Assembly: GCF_024611995.1 (NCBI RefSeq) | Contig: NZ_CP102509.1 | Span: 4,464,001 to 4,528,000 of the forward strand | Source: Streptomyces sp. NBC_00162 | Lineage (GTDB): Bacteria; Actinomycetota; Actinomycetes; Streptomycetales; Streptomycetaceae | DNA length: 64,000 nucleotides | Reading direction: 5' to 3' | Part shown: piece after piece, positions 36,670 through 44,796 of the stretch | Layout: each line of letters begins with the position of its first letter | Numbering within the stretch: position 1 is the stretch's first letter | Made by a program: the position numbers and the translations under genes | The notes under the pieces: generated by a model | Seen by the model: only the letters and a program-made list of their open reading frames with translations | Databases searched by the model: none | What the model was told of the DNA's origin: nothing

Positions 36670-38190
36670 TCACCGGCCGGGGGATGTTTCACGTGAAACA
36701 TTGGTCCGCAGGAGGGTCGCCGCCAGGGCGATGGCGGCCAGCAGGAGCGCGGCGCCCAGGGCGAATGCCAGGTGGTAACCGCTGGTGAGGGCCTCGGCGG
36801 GCGTGCTGCCGGACCGTGCCGAGGACTCCGTACGGGAGGCCGCCAGGGTGGAGAGGACCGCCACACCGAGGGCCATGCCGATCTGCTGGGTGGTGTTGAA
36901 CAGCCCCGAGGCCAGTCCCGCGTCGTTGCCGTCGGCGCCGGACATGCCCAGCGTGGTGAGGGCCGGCAGGGCCAGGCCGAAGCCCGCGGCCAGCAGCATC
37001 ACCGGCAGCAGGTCGGTGACGTAGTCGGCGCGCACGGGCAGCCGGGTCAGCAGCCCCAGGGCCAGGACGAGCAGCGCGAGCCCGGCCAGCAGGACGTTCC
37101 GCTCCCCGAAGCGGGCGTTCAGCCGGGCCGAGACGCCCAGGGAGACGGCGCCGATCACCAGGGCGGCGGGCAGCATGGCCAGGCCGGTGGCGGCGGCTCC
37201 GTAGCCCAGGACCTTCTGCAGGTAGAGGGCGACCAGGATCTGGAAGGAGAACAGCGCGGCCACCATCAGCATCTGGACCAGGTTCGCGCCGACCACGGTC
37301 CGCGAGCGGAAGATCCGCAGGGGCACCAGCGGGGTGCGGGCCTTCGCCTGGCGCAGCGTGAAGGCGGCGAGCAGGGCCAGGGAGAGTGCCCCGAGGCCGA
37401 GGGTGTGCGGGGAGGTCCAGCCGTACTGCTCCACCTTGACCACGGAGTAGATGCCGGTCATCAGCCCGCTGGTGACCAAGGCCGCGCCGAGTACGTCGGC
37501 ACCCGCACCCAGCCCCAGGCCCCGGTCGGCGGGGAGCGCGGGCAGGGCCAGGAGCAGCGCGGCGAGCCCGATGGGCAGGTTGATGAAGAAGATCCAGTGC
37601 CAGTCGAGTGCGTCGGTCAGGACACCCCCGAGCACCTGGCCCAGGGAGGCGCCGGCCGCTCCGGTGAAGGAGAACACCGCGATCGCCTTGGCGCGTTCAC
37701 GGGGCGCGGTGAACAAGGTGATCAGGATGCCGAGGCTGACGGCGGAGGCCATCGCGCTGCCGATGCCCTGGAGGAAGCGGGCGGCTATCAGCACCGTCGG
37801 CGAGGCCGCGAAGCCGGCGAGCACCGAGGCGCCGGTGAAGACGGCGGTGCCCGCCAGGAACATCCGCTTGCGGCCGAGCAGGTCGCCGAGGCGTCCGGCG
37901 AGCAGCAGCAGGCTGCCGAAGGCGATCAGGTACGCGTTCACGACCCAGCTCAGGCTCGCGGGCGAGAAGCCGAGGTCGCTCTGGATGGCGGGCATCGCCA
38001 CGGTGACGATGCTGCCGTCGAGGATCGTCATCAGCATGCCGGTCGAGAGCACGGTGAGCGCGGTCCAGCGGGAGCGCAGCCCGCGCGGGGCGGCTGCGGC
38101 CGTCGGGTCGGCCGTCAGGGAAGGGCCGGTCGTCGAGGAAGGGCCGGTCGTAAGGGAAGGGGCGGAGGCGGACGTGGAAGCGGCAGGCAT
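36670..38190 (-). CDS. MFS drug exporter, DHA2 family (14 helices)
   Basis: 506 residues with about 14 membrane helices. The helix-1 motif reads LTVLSTGMLMTILDGSIVTVAMPAIQSDLG in the family, motif A is GRLGDLLGRKRMFLAG and motif C is GAAGASLGQVLGGVL. It is expected to export drugs or dyes by proton antiport. The first ~38 residues are a Ser/Thr/Pro-rich tail with repeated SLTTGPSSTTGPSL. A parS lies near the 3' end and is read as NVSRETS at the C-terminus. The MarR gene is divergent, 94 bases away, and is the likely repressor. Confidence 0.92.
   Translation of the reverse strand: MPAASTSASAPSLTTGPSSTTGPSLTADPTAAAAPRGLRSRWTALTVLSTGMLMTILDGSIVTVAMPAIQSDLGFSPASLSWVVNAYLIAFGSLLLLAGRLGDLLGRKRMFLAGTAVFTGASVLAGFAASPTVLIAARFLQGIGSAMASAVSLGILITLFTAPRERAKAIAVFSFTGAAGASLGQVLGGVLTDALDWHWIFFINLPIGLAALLLALPALPADRGLGLGAGADVLGAALVTSGLMTGIYSVVKVEQYGWTSPHTLGLGALSLALLAAFTLRQAKARTPLVPLRIFRSRTVVGANLVQMLMVAALFSFQILVALYLQKVLGYGAAATGLAMLPAALVIGAVSLGVSARLNARFGERNVLLAGLALLVLALGLLTRLPVRADYVTDLLPVMLLAAGFGLALPALTTLGMSGADGNDAGLASGLFNTTQQIGMALGVAVLSTLAASRTESSARSGSTPAEALTSGYHLAFALGAALLLAAIALAATLLRTNVSRETSPGR
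36686..36699. other. parS: parS site at the 3' end of the exporter gene
   Basis: Perfect GTTTCACGTGAAAC, the only parS found on the dnaN side of oriC within the window (about 14.6 kb from oriC). Confidence 0.95.
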
Positions 38191-38284
38191 CGGTCTCTCC
38201 AGTCAGTGAGGGCGACTGGTACGACCGTAACAGATGGTTTCGTTGCAGACTATTGTCTTCGGATCGAATTGTTAGTGTGGAGGC
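38191..38284. promoter_or_regulatory. Divergent exporter-MarR promoter region
   Basis: A 94-base gap. An imperfect 16-base dyad, GCAGACTATTGTCTTC at 38245-38260 (arms AGAC/GTCT), is the best candidate for a MarR operator; its AT-rich surroundings are where both promoters would overlap. Confidence 0.5.
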
Positions 38285-38764
38285 ATGACTGCCATGGCAC
38301 CCACCCGGACCGAGCCTGACCTCTCCTTCCTCCTGGACCACACCAGCCATGTACTGCGCACCCGCATGGCGGCCGCCCTCGGAGAGATCGGGCTCACCCC
38401 CCGGATGCACTGCGTCCTCGTCCACGCCCTGGAGGAGGAGCGGACCCAGATCCAGCTCGCCGAGATCGGCGACATGGACAAGACGACGATGGTCGTCACC
38501 GTGGACGCCCTGGAGAAGGCCGGACTGGCCGAGCGCCGCCCGTCCACCAAGGACCGCCGGGCCCGGATCATCGCCGTCACCGAGAAGGGCGCGGCCGTCG
38601 CCGTGGACAGCCAGCGGATCGTCGACCAGGTCCACGCGGACGCCCTGGCCTCCCTCGCCGACGCGGACCGCACCGCCCTGCTGCGGGTCCTCGGCCTCCT
38701 CGTCGAAGGCGACCTCGCAACCGCCTCCGACAGCCCCCGCCCGGCGCGCCGCGCCCGTCAGTGA
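38285..38764 (+). CDS. MarR family transcriptional regulator
   Basis: 159 residues. The winged helix-turn-helix is in the middle: QIQLAEIGDMDKTTMVVTVDALEKAGLAERRPSTKDRRARIIAVTEKG in the family, with the D-x-R-A wing. Helices on both sides form the dimer and ligand pocket. It is divergent from the DHA2 exporter gene, the classical arrangement in which MarR represses the exporter until a drug binds. The start is ATG 38285; a second ATG occurs at 38294. Confidence 0.92.
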   Translation: MTAMAPTRTEPDLSFLLDHTSHVLRTRMAAALGEIGLTPRMHCVLVHALEEERTQIQLAEIGDMDKTTMVVTVDALEKAGLAERRPSTKDRRARIIAVTEKGAAVAVDSQRIVDQVHADALASLADADRTALLRVLGLLVEGDLATASDSPRPARRARQ

Positions 38765-38903
38765 CGGGCGGCCGACCGCCCGGTCCTGTCCCCCGGACGG
38801 CCCAGTCACAGGGCCGCCCGGCGCCCGCTGTCAGACAGTGGGGGGAGGCGCCGCGCCCCAAGGCGCCGCCCAGGGGGAAAGACCACGCCGGAGGCGTACA
38901 CAC

Positions 38904-39437
38904 ATGGGACTCTTCGACTTCCTGAAGTCCGACAAGAAGAAGGCACACGACGCCGCCGAGAAGGCGAAGGAGCAGGTCCAGCAGCAGGGGTCGGCGGCGA
39001 CGCCTTCCAAGAGCCAGGCGGCCGACGCGGCATCGGCCACCCGGGCCGCCGCCGAGCGGATGGCCGCCGCCGCGCCGCCCAGGCCCGCCCCCGCGACCCC
39101 GACCCCCGGCTCGGCCGCGCACAAGGCCGTCCCCGCGCCCCCCAGGCCCGCCGCGATGCCCAAGCCCGGGGCGGCCGCCGCGGCGGCGCCGGGCGCCGCG
39201 CACACCCCGACCCCCGGCTCGGCCGCGCACAAGGCCGTTCCGGCGGCGCCCAAGCCGATGCCCACCGCCAAGAAGCGCACGTACACGGTCAGGTCCGGCG
39301 ACTCGCTCGCCATGATCGCCCGCCGCGAGCTCGGCAACGAGGCCCGCTGGCGCGAGCTCTACGCCATGAACAAGGGCGTCATCGGTTCCAACCCCGACCT
39401 CATCCGCCCGGGCATGGTGCTGACGCTCCCCCACTGA
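38904..39437 (+). CDS. LysM domain protein without signal peptide
   Basis: 177 residues from ATG 38904 (MGLFDFLKSDKKKAHDAAEKAKEQ). The start has no signal peptide and is instead a charged helix. An Ala/Pro-rich linker follows with a repeated unit (TPTPGSAAHKAVPA, twice). The C-terminal ~50 residues are one LysM domain (YTVRSGDSLAMIARRELGNEARWRELYAMNKGVI in the family alignment) ending RPGMVLTLPH. LysM normally binds peptidoglycan or chitin outside the cell, so the route of export, if any, is unclear. A terminator shared with the convergent DUF5324 gene follows. Confidence 0.86.
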   Translation: MGLFDFLKSDKKKAHDAAEKAKEQVQQQGSAATPSKSQAADAASATRAAAERMAAAAPPRPAPATPTPGSAAHKAVPAPPRPAAMPKPGAAAAAAPGAAHTPTPGSAAHKAVPAAPKPMPTAKKRTYTVRSGDSLAMIARRELGNEARWRELYAMNKGVIGSNPDLIRPGMVLTLPH

Positions 39438-39457
39438 CCCCGCCGCGCCGACCGACA

Positions 39458-39497
39458 GCGCGAGGGCCCGGATCCATCAGGATCCGGGCCCTTGCGC
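39458..39497. terminator. Bidirectional terminator between LysM and DUF5324 genes
   Basis: An 18-bp stem with one G-U pair (left arm GCGCGAGGGCCCGGATCC) and a four-base loop between two convergent genes. Confidence 0.82.
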
Positions 39498-39515
39498 CGA
39501 TCGCTCCACCGCCGG

Positions 39516-40205
39516 TCAGAGCGACTTGTCGCCGTTTGACCCCGCCTCGCGCTCCTTCGCCGCCAGCTCGTCGTCGAAGCTCGCCGGCTCGGCATCGCGC
39601 GCCGGCACCTCCGTGGCGGCCGGCGGCTCGACGAGCCAGTCCGGGTTCGACTGCTGGTCCCACCACTTCCACGCCGCGAAGGCGACCGCCGCCAGGACGC
39701 CGACCACGGCGACCCCGCGCAGCGCCCGGCCGCAGCGCGCCCGCCGCTCGTTGCGCCGCACCAGCCGCTGGATCTCCTGCGGCGTCACCTGACCGCGCAG
39801 CGCCGCGAACGCGGCCACCGACCGCGAGGCGGCCTCCTCGGCCACCGGCGTGGCCGCCGCGATCGCGCTCTCGATCCGCGGCTGCGTGTAGTCGGCAGCC
39901 TGACGCGCCGCCAGGCGCGTCTGCTTCACCGCCTGCGTCGCCGCCCGGTCCACGTTCGGCGGCACGTGCGCACGCGCTGCCTTCATCCGCGGGTGCAGAT
40001 GGGTGTCGTAGGTCGTACGCGCCTGCCGCGCGGCTTCGTTGGCCGCGTACGACAGCTTCGGCGCGAGCAGCTCATTCGCCTCGTGCGCGTACTGCGCCAT
40101 GGCGTCCTTGGCGGTCCCTGCGTACGGTGCCACCACTTCCGACGCGTGCCGCACGGTCTCCCTGGCGCTTTCCGCTGCCGCGAGCACGCTGTCCTTGCGG
40201 GTCAC
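39516..40205 (-). CDS. DUF5324 family protein
   Basis: 229 residues from GTG 40205, with AAGGAGGA seven bases upstream. The first ~160 residues are long Ala/Arg/Glu-rich helices (ESARETVRHASEVVAPYAGTAKDAMAQYAHEANE in the family) that look apolipoprotein- or coiled-coil-like. One membrane helix follows (GRALRGVAVVGVLAAVAFAAWKWW), then an acidic tail. The family is restricted to Streptomyces and relatives and has no known function. It is divergent from the cyclophilin gene. Confidence 0.82.
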   Translation of the reverse strand: MTRKDSVLAAAESARETVRHASEVVAPYAGTAKDAMAQYAHEANELLAPKLSYAANEAARQARTTYDTHLHPRMKAARAHVPPNVDRAATQAVKQTRLAARQAADYTQPRIESAIAAATPVAEEAASRSVAAFAALRGQVTPQEIQRLVRRNERRARCGRALRGVAVVGVLAAVAFAAWKWWDQQSNPDWLVEPPAATEVPARDAEPASFDDELAAKEREAGSNGDKSL

Positions 40206-40380
40206 AGGATTCCTCCTTCTCGGTGGCGGACACAGTTCACCTTTCCACCCTTTGTCGGATCATGCCTGGCATAACGCCTCCGGGCATGCGTGACAGGGCA
40301 TACGGGTGGAGCATTTCTATGCGCTACTGCCCTCCGTGGGAGGATCGGAACCGACAGTGATGACTATGGAAGGCAGATCT

Positions 40381-40908
40381 GTGGCCGAGAAGCTCTACGC
40401 CACCCTGAAGACCAGCCACGGCGACATCGAGATCGAGCTGCTGCCGAACTTCGCTCCGAAGACCGTCCGGAACTTCGTGGAGCTCGCCACGGGCGCCCGC
40501 GAGTGGACCCGCCCCACCGACGGTCAGAAGACCACGGACCCGCTGTACGACGGCACCGTCTTCCACCGCGTCATCAGCGGTTTCATGATCCAGGGCGGCG
40601 ACCCGCTGGGGAACGGCACCGGCGGTCCCGGCTACCAGTTCGCCGACGAGTTCCACCCCGACCTGGCCTTCACCAAGCCCTACGTGCTCGCCATGGCCAA
40701 CGCCGGCCCGGGCACCAACGGCTCGCAGTTCTTCATCACCGTCGCGCCCACCGCCTGGCTGACGCGCAAGCACACCATCTTCGGCGAGGTCACCGACAAG
40801 GCCGGCCAGACGGTCGTGGACAAGATCGCCTCGCTCCCCACCAACGCGCGCACCGAGCGCCCGCTGGAGGACGTGATCATCAAGTCGGTCGTCATCGAGA
40901 AGCGCTGA
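40381..40908 (+). CDS. Peptidyl-prolyl cis-trans isomerase (cyclophilin)
   Basis: 175 residues from GTG 40381, nine bases after GGAAGG; the frame is open back to 40306. It speeds proline isomerisation during protein folding in the cytoplasm (no signal peptide). Cyclophilin motifs: FHRVISGFMIQGGDPLGNGTGGPGY (catalytic Arg in FHR), MANAGPGTNGSQFFIT and HTIFGEVTDKAGQ. It corresponds in position to ppiA of mycobacteria. Three tandem 14-bp repeats begin at its stop codon. Confidence 0.95.
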   Translation: MAEKLYATLKTSHGDIEIELLPNFAPKTVRNFVELATGAREWTRPTDGQKTTDPLYDGTVFHRVISGFMIQGGDPLGNGTGGPGYQFADEFHPDLAFTKPYVLAMANAGPGTNGSQFFITVAPTAWLTRKHTIFGEVTDKAGQTVVDKIASLPTNARTERPLEDVIIKSVVIEKR

Positions 40909-40946
40909 CACCGCACGCCTGACACCGCACGCCTGACACCGCGCGC
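40905..40946. repeat. Three tandem 14-bp repeats at the cyclophilin 3' end
   Basis: The unit CTGACACCGCACGC occurs at 40905, 40919 and 40933 (the third has one change). The first copy contains the TGA stop of the cyclophilin gene. No hairpin potential of note. Confidence 0.85.
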
Positions 40947-41066
40947 CCGCGTACCCGGCGCCGGGAACCTTTCCGCCCCGCCCGTCCGTCCTGCATGCAT
41001 ACGAAGTGTGGGGTCATACCGGACCGGCGGGGCGCCCCCCTGCCCGGCCGCCGATCGAGGGGACCG

Positions 41067-41942
41067 ATGGACACCGACCGTCTGCCGGGCTGCTACCGCC
41101 ACCCGGACCGAGACACGGGGATCAGCTGCACCCGCTGCGAGCGCCCCATCTGCCCCGAGTGCATGATCAGTGCCTCGGTCGGCTTCCAGTGCCCCGAATG
41201 CGTCCGCGAGGGCTCCGGCACCGGCCACCGGCCGACCGCGAACGCGCCGCGCACCCTCGCGGGCGGGGTGGTCGCCGCCGACCCCCAGCTGGTCACCAAG
41301 ATCCTGATCGGCATCAACGCCGCCGTGTTCCTCGCCGGGCTGGCCGCCCCCGCGATCGTGGTCCGGCTCGAGCTGCTCGGCCGGTACGTGGAATTCTTCG
41401 GCGCCCCCGTCGAAGGAGTCTCCACCGGCCAGTACTACCGCCTGCTGACCTCGGTGTTCCTGCACGTCGAGTGGTGGCACATCATCGGCAACATGATCGG
41501 CCTGTGGGTGATCGGCGGCCCGCTGGAAGCGGCGCTGGGCCGCTCCCGCTATCTCGCCGTCTACCTGCTCTCGGGGCTGGGCGCCAGCGCCTTCGTCTAT
41601 CTGCTGACCGAGCCGAACACCCCGACACTCGGCGCGTCCGGCGCCGTCTTCGGCCTGCTCGGCGCCACCGTCGTCCTCGCGCGCCGGCTGCGCTACGAGA
41701 TGCGGCCGGTGATCGTGATGGTCGTGCTGATGCTGGCCCTGACCTTCGTACCGCTCGGCGGCAGCCTCAACGTGTCCTGGCAGGCGCACGTCGGCGGCCT
41801 GGTCACGGGCGCCCTGGTGGGCCTGGGCATGCTGAGACCCGCCGCCAGCCGGAACCGCACACTCATCCAGTGGGGGACCTGCGTGGTGGTGTTCCTGCTG
41901 GCGGCAGCGGTGATTCTGCTCCGGACCGCGGAACTCACCTGA
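41067..41942 (+). CDS. Rhomboid family intramembrane serine protease
   Basis: 291 residues from ATG 41067, with GAGGGGACC upstream. The first ~50 residues form a cysteine- and histidine-rich zinc ribbon resembling a B-box (CYRHPDRDTGISCTRCERP, then CPECMIS...CPEC). Six membrane helices follow; the catalytic serine is in GASGAVFGLLGA and the histidine in WQAHVGGLVTG, with HIIGNMIGLWVIG in helix 2. It cuts membrane helices of unknown substrates. It is convergent with crgA, and DnaA boxes lie between the two. Confidence 0.92.
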   Translation: MDTDRLPGCYRHPDRDTGISCTRCERPICPECMISASVGFQCPECVREGSGTGHRPTANAPRTLAGGVVAADPQLVTKILIGINAAVFLAGLAAPAIVVRLELLGRYVEFFGAPVEGVSTGQYYRLLTSVFLHVEWWHIIGNMIGLWVIGGPLEAALGRSRYLAVYLLSGLGASAFVYLLTEPNTPTLGASGAVFGLLGATVVLARRLRYEMRPVIVMVVLMLALTFVPLGGSLNVSWQAHVGGLVTGALVGLGMLRPAASRNRTLIQWGTCVVVFLLAAAVILLRTAELT

Positions 41943-41957
41943 TCACACCGGCGTCAA

Positions 41958-42021
41958 CTCTCCACAGAGTTATCCACAGATCTTCTGTCTTTTCCTCAGG
42001 TGTGGATGACGCTGTGGATAA
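41958..42021. promoter_or_regulatory. Cluster of four DnaA boxes outside oriC
   Basis: Within 64 bases: CTCTCCACA (41958-41966), TTATCCACA (41970-41978), TGTGGATGA (42001-42009) and TGTGGATAA (42013-42021). Two are perfect TTATCCACA, arranged as an inverted pair. The site lies between the convergent rhomboid and crgA genes, so a promoter role is unlikely; binding or titration of DnaA is more plausible. Confidence 0.75.
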
Positions 42022-42057
42022 CTCATGGGGAGAGCTTTTCTCAGGGAAGGTTTGGTG

Positions 42058-42312
42058 CTACTTCCACTGCGTGGAGACGCCGAATCCCGCCGCGATGAAG
42101 CCGAAACCGACCACAATGTTCCAATTGCCCAGCGATTCGATCGGCAGCTGGGTTTCGGTCACGTAGAAGACGACGATCCACGCGAGTCCGATCAGGAAAA
42201 GTGCCAGCATGACCGGGGCGACCCAGCTGCGGTTGGTCAGCCTGATGGCCTGCGGCTGCCGCGTGGGCGGCGGCGTGTAGTCATCCTTCTTGCGGATACG
42301 TGACTTCGGCAC
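42058..42312 (-). CDS. crgA: Cell division protein CrgA
   Basis: 84 residues from GTG 42312, with AGGAG nine bases upstream. It has a basic N-terminus ([15 protein letters not shown]) and two membrane helices ([24 protein letters not shown] and [18 protein letters not shown]) linked by a short outer loop. CrgA is an actinobacterial divisome protein that interacts with FtsZ-ring and septal wall proteins; in Streptomyces it coordinates the timing of sporulation septation. Confidence 0.95.
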   Translation of the reverse strand: MPKSRIRKKDDYTPPPTRQPQAIRLTNRSWVAPVMLALFLIGLAWIVVFYVTETQLPIESLGNWNIVVGFGFIAAGFGVSTQWK

Positions 42313-42388
42313 GAGGGGCTCTCCTGTCGATGCGCTGGGGACCTTGCCTGCCCCGGGCGTCCGTTAGCGTAGTGGACCTGTGGCGTTG

Positions 42389-42394
42389 AAGGAG
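42389..42394 (+). promoter_or_regulatory. Ribosome binding site implying a TTG start for the DUF881 gene
   Basis: AAGGAG, nine bases before TTG 42404. The in-frame GTG at 42380 has no such site. Confidence 0.6.
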
Positions 42395-42403
42395 AAGGGT
42401 ACG

Positions 42404-43177
42404 TTGAGCAATTCCGACGACTCCTCCGTGGGTCCCCGTCGCCGGGCCAGACCGGTCTGGCTGCTGACTGCCGCCGTCTTCGCCCTGGCCGGGCTGCTCT
42501 TCGTCACCAGTTTCAACACCTCCAAGGGTACGAACATCCGGACCGACGCATCGCTCCTGAAGCTGTCGGACCTCATCGAAGAACGCAGTCAGAGCAATGC
42601 GGAGCTGGAGGAGAGCCTCGGACCGGCACGCGACCGTGTCGACGCCCTCGCCGACCGTGACGACGGCAGCACCAAGGCCGAGGACGCCAAGCTGGCCGCC
42701 CTGCGCGTGGCGTCGGGCACCGAGGAGCTGACCGGCAAGGGCCTGACCGTCACCCTCAACGACGCCCCGCCGAACGCGACCGCGCGCATCCCCAACGTCC
42801 CCGAGCCGCAGCCCAACGACCTGGTGATCCACCAGCAGGACCTCCAGGCCGTGGTGAACGCCCTGTGGCAGGGCGGGGCCCAGGGCATCCAGGTCATGGA
42901 CCAGCGGCTGATCTCCACCAGCGCGGTCCGCTGCGTCGGCAACACGCTGATCCTCCAGGGCCGGGTGTACTCGCCTCCCTACAAGGTCTCGGCGGTCGGC
43001 GACCCGGGCGCGTTGCGCAAGGCCCTCGCCGCCTCCCCGGCGCTGCAGAACTACCAGCTGTACGTCAACGCGTACGGGCTCGGCTGGAAAGTGGACGAGC
43101 ACAAGGACCTGACACTTCCCGGCTACTCCGGCACAGTGGACCTCCACTATGCGAAGCCGGTGGAGCCCTCGTCCTGA
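42404..43177 (+). CDS. DUF881 family membrane protein
   Basis: 257 residues from TTG 42404 (a GTG at 42380 is the alternative). One membrane helix near the start (PVWLLTAAVFALAGLLFVTSFNTS) is followed by a coiled-coil-like stretch (LSDLIEERSQSNAELEESLGPARDRVDALADRDDG in the family) and the DUF881 domain, with NDLVIHQQDLQAVVNALWQGGAQGIQVMDQRL. The same family lies between crgA and the amidotransferase in mycobacteria. A structural role at the division site or membrane is suspected, not shown. The next gene starts 29 bases inside its end. Confidence 0.88.
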   Translation: MSNSDDSSVGPRRRARPVWLLTAAVFALAGLLFVTSFNTSKGTNIRTDASLLKLSDLIEERSQSNAELEESLGPARDRVDALADRDDGSTKAEDAKLAALRVASGTEELTGKGLTVTLNDAPPNATARIPNVPEPQPNDLVIHQQDLQAVVNALWQGGAQGIQVMDQRLISTSAVRCVGNTLILQGRVYSPPYKVSAVGDPGALRKALAASPALQNYQLYVNAYGLGWKVDEHKDLTLPGYSGTVDLHYAKPVEPSS

Positions 43178-43895
43178 GGCATTGCGGCCCGACGTCGTAC
43201 TGCGCCTGGTGGTACGGACGTTCAGCGAGGTGTGCCTGACGGCGGGCACCCTGATCGTGCTGTTCGTGGCCTACGTCCTGCTGTGGACCGGGGTCAAGGC
43301 CGACCGGGCCATGGACGGCGAGATGGCCCGGCTGCGCGACGACTGGGCCGCTGCTGCGGCCCCGGCCGCGGCGCCGGAACCGGCCCCGGCGCCGTCCCCC
43401 AAGCCCGCCGAGCCGGTCCGCCACCCCGCCGGCCAGGCCTTCGCCGAGATGTACATCCCGCGGTTCGGCAAGGACTGGAACAAGCCCGTCCTGGAGGGCA
43501 CGGGCACCGAACTGCTGAAGAAGGGCCTGGGCCACTACCCCGGCACCGCCGCGCTCGGCGCCACCGGGAACTTCTCGGTGGCGGGCCACCGGCGCACGTA
43601 CGGGGACCCCTTCAAGGACTTCCCCGAGCTGCGTCCCGGGGACGCCGTGATCCTCAAGGACGCGACCACCTGGTACACGTACACGGTGCGCGGCGGGCCG
43701 CTGCGCACCGTGCCCACGGACATCGGCGTGGTCGACCCCGTGCCCCGGAAGTCGCCGTTCACAACGCCCGGCAGGTATCTGACGCTGACGACCTGCGACC
43801 CCGAGTGGGGCCACAGTCACCGGCTGGTCGTCTGGGCGGAACTGACCGGCACGCGCGCCGTGGGGCAGGGCGGGCCGGAGGGTTTGCCGAGGTGA
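43149..43895 (+). CDS. Class E sortase (first of three)
   Basis: 248 residues. The ATG at 43149 lies 29 bases inside the DUF881 gene; a TTG at 43182 is another possible start. An N-terminal membrane helix (FSEVCLTAGTLIVLFVAYVLLW) is followed by a Pro/Ala-rich linker and the sortase beta-barrel. Catalytic residues are visible: His in SVAGHRRTYG, Cys in TLTTCDPEW and Arg in HSHRLVVWAEL. Class E sortases of actinobacteria attach surface proteins with LAXTG-type signals to the wall. It is the most divergent of the three, with a shorter core before the His. Confidence 0.88.
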   Translation: MRSRWSPRPEALRPDVVLRLVVRTFSEVCLTAGTLIVLFVAYVLLWTGVKADRAMDGEMARLRDDWAAAAAPAAAPEPAPAPSPKPAEPVRHPAGQAFAEMYIPRFGKDWNKPVLEGTGTELLKKGLGHYPGTAALGATGNFSVAGHRRTYGDPFKDFPELRPGDAVILKDATTWYTYTVRGGPLRTVPTDIGVVDPVPRKSPFTTPGRYLTLTTCDPEWGHSHRLVVWAELTGTRAVGQGGPEGLPR

Positions 43896-43984
43896 CCCAC
43901 CCCGCCGGGCCGCTGCCTTTAGTCTGTTGGCGTACCGCCCCTGCGGTGCGTGGAACGAACGTGGACGAAAAGGAAACAGGCGGC

Positions 43985-44161
43985 ATGTACGGCTGGATCT
44001 GGCGGCATCTGCCGGGCAACGCGTGGGTACGCGCGCTGATCTCACTCGTACTGGTCCTCGCGGTGGTGTTCGTGCTGTTCCAGTACGTCTTCCCGTGGGC
44101 CGAGCCGCTCCTTCCGTTCAACGATGTGACCGTGGACGAGGGATCGGGAGCCACTCCGTGA
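43985..44161 (+). CDS. Small single-helix membrane protein
   Basis: 58 residues from ATG 43985 (MYGWIWRHLPGNAWVRALI). One membrane helix (ALISLVLVLAVVFVLFQYVFPW) is followed by an acidic tail (FNDVTVDEGSGATP). Its stop overlaps the start of the amidotransferase by four bases (GTGA), which argues strongly that it is translated. AAACAGGCGG precedes it. It is conserved at this place in Streptomyces; its function is unknown. Confidence 0.82.
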   Translation: MYGWIWRHLPGNAWVRALISLVLVLAVVFVLFQYVFPWAEPLLPFNDVTVDEGSGATP

Positions 44162-44796
44162 GCGCGCGCATTCTGGTTGTGGACAACTACGACAGCTTTG
44201 TCTTCAACCTGGTCCAGTACCTCTACCAGCTCGGCGCCGAATGCGAGGTGCTGCGCAACGACGAGGTCGAGCTCTCGCACGCGCAGGACGGCTTCGACGG
44301 CGTGCTGCTCTCCCCCGGGCCGGGGACGCCGGAGGAGGCGGGGGTCTGCGTCGACATGGTCCGGCACTGCGCCGAGACGGGCGTCCCCGTCTTCGGGGTG
44401 TGCCTCGGCATGCAGTCGATGGCGGTCGCGTACGGAGGGGTCGTGGGCCGGGCGCCCGAGCTGCTGCACGGCAAGACCTCGCCCGTGGTGCACGAGGGCC
44501 TGGGGGTGTTCGAGGGACTGCCGTCGCCGTTCATCGCGACCCGGTACCACTCCCTCGCCGCCGAGCCCCAGACCCTGCCCGAGGTGCTGGAGGTCACGGC
44601 GCACACCGAGGACGGGATCATCATGGGCCTGCGCCACCGGGAGCACGACGTCGAGGGTGTGCAGTTCCACCCCGAGTCGGTGCTGACCGAGTGGGGGCAC
44701 CGGATGCTCGCGAACTGGCTGGTGCGGTGCGGTGACGCGGGTGCCGTGGAGCGCTCGGTGGGGCTGGCCCCGGTGGTGGGCAAGGCCGTCGCGTGA
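44158..44796 (+). CDS. Glutamine amidotransferase (anthranilate/aminodeoxychorismate synthase component II)
   Basis: 212 residues from GTG 44158. It is a class I glutamine amidotransferase: LVVDNYDSFVFNLVQYL at the start, oxyanion segment LSPGPGTPEEAG, catalytic Cys in FGVCLGMQSMAVAYGG and the His/Glu pair in GVQFHPESVLTEWG. It would supply ammonia to a chorismate-converting partner (TrpE or PabB), which is not in this window. The gene is coupled by four-base overlaps to the small protein before it and to the second sortase after it. The same family (called trpG/pabA) lies here in mycobacteria. Confidence 0.92.
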   Translation: MSARILVVDNYDSFVFNLVQYLYQLGAECEVLRNDEVELSHAQDGFDGVLLSPGPGTPEEAGVCVDMVRHCAETGVPVFGVCLGMQSMAVAYGGVVGRAPELLHGKTSPVVHEGLGVFEGLPSPFIATRYHSLAAEPQTLPEVLEVTAHTEDGIIMGLRHREHDVEGVQFHPESVLTEWGHRMLANWLVRCGDAGAVERSVGLAPVVGKAVA

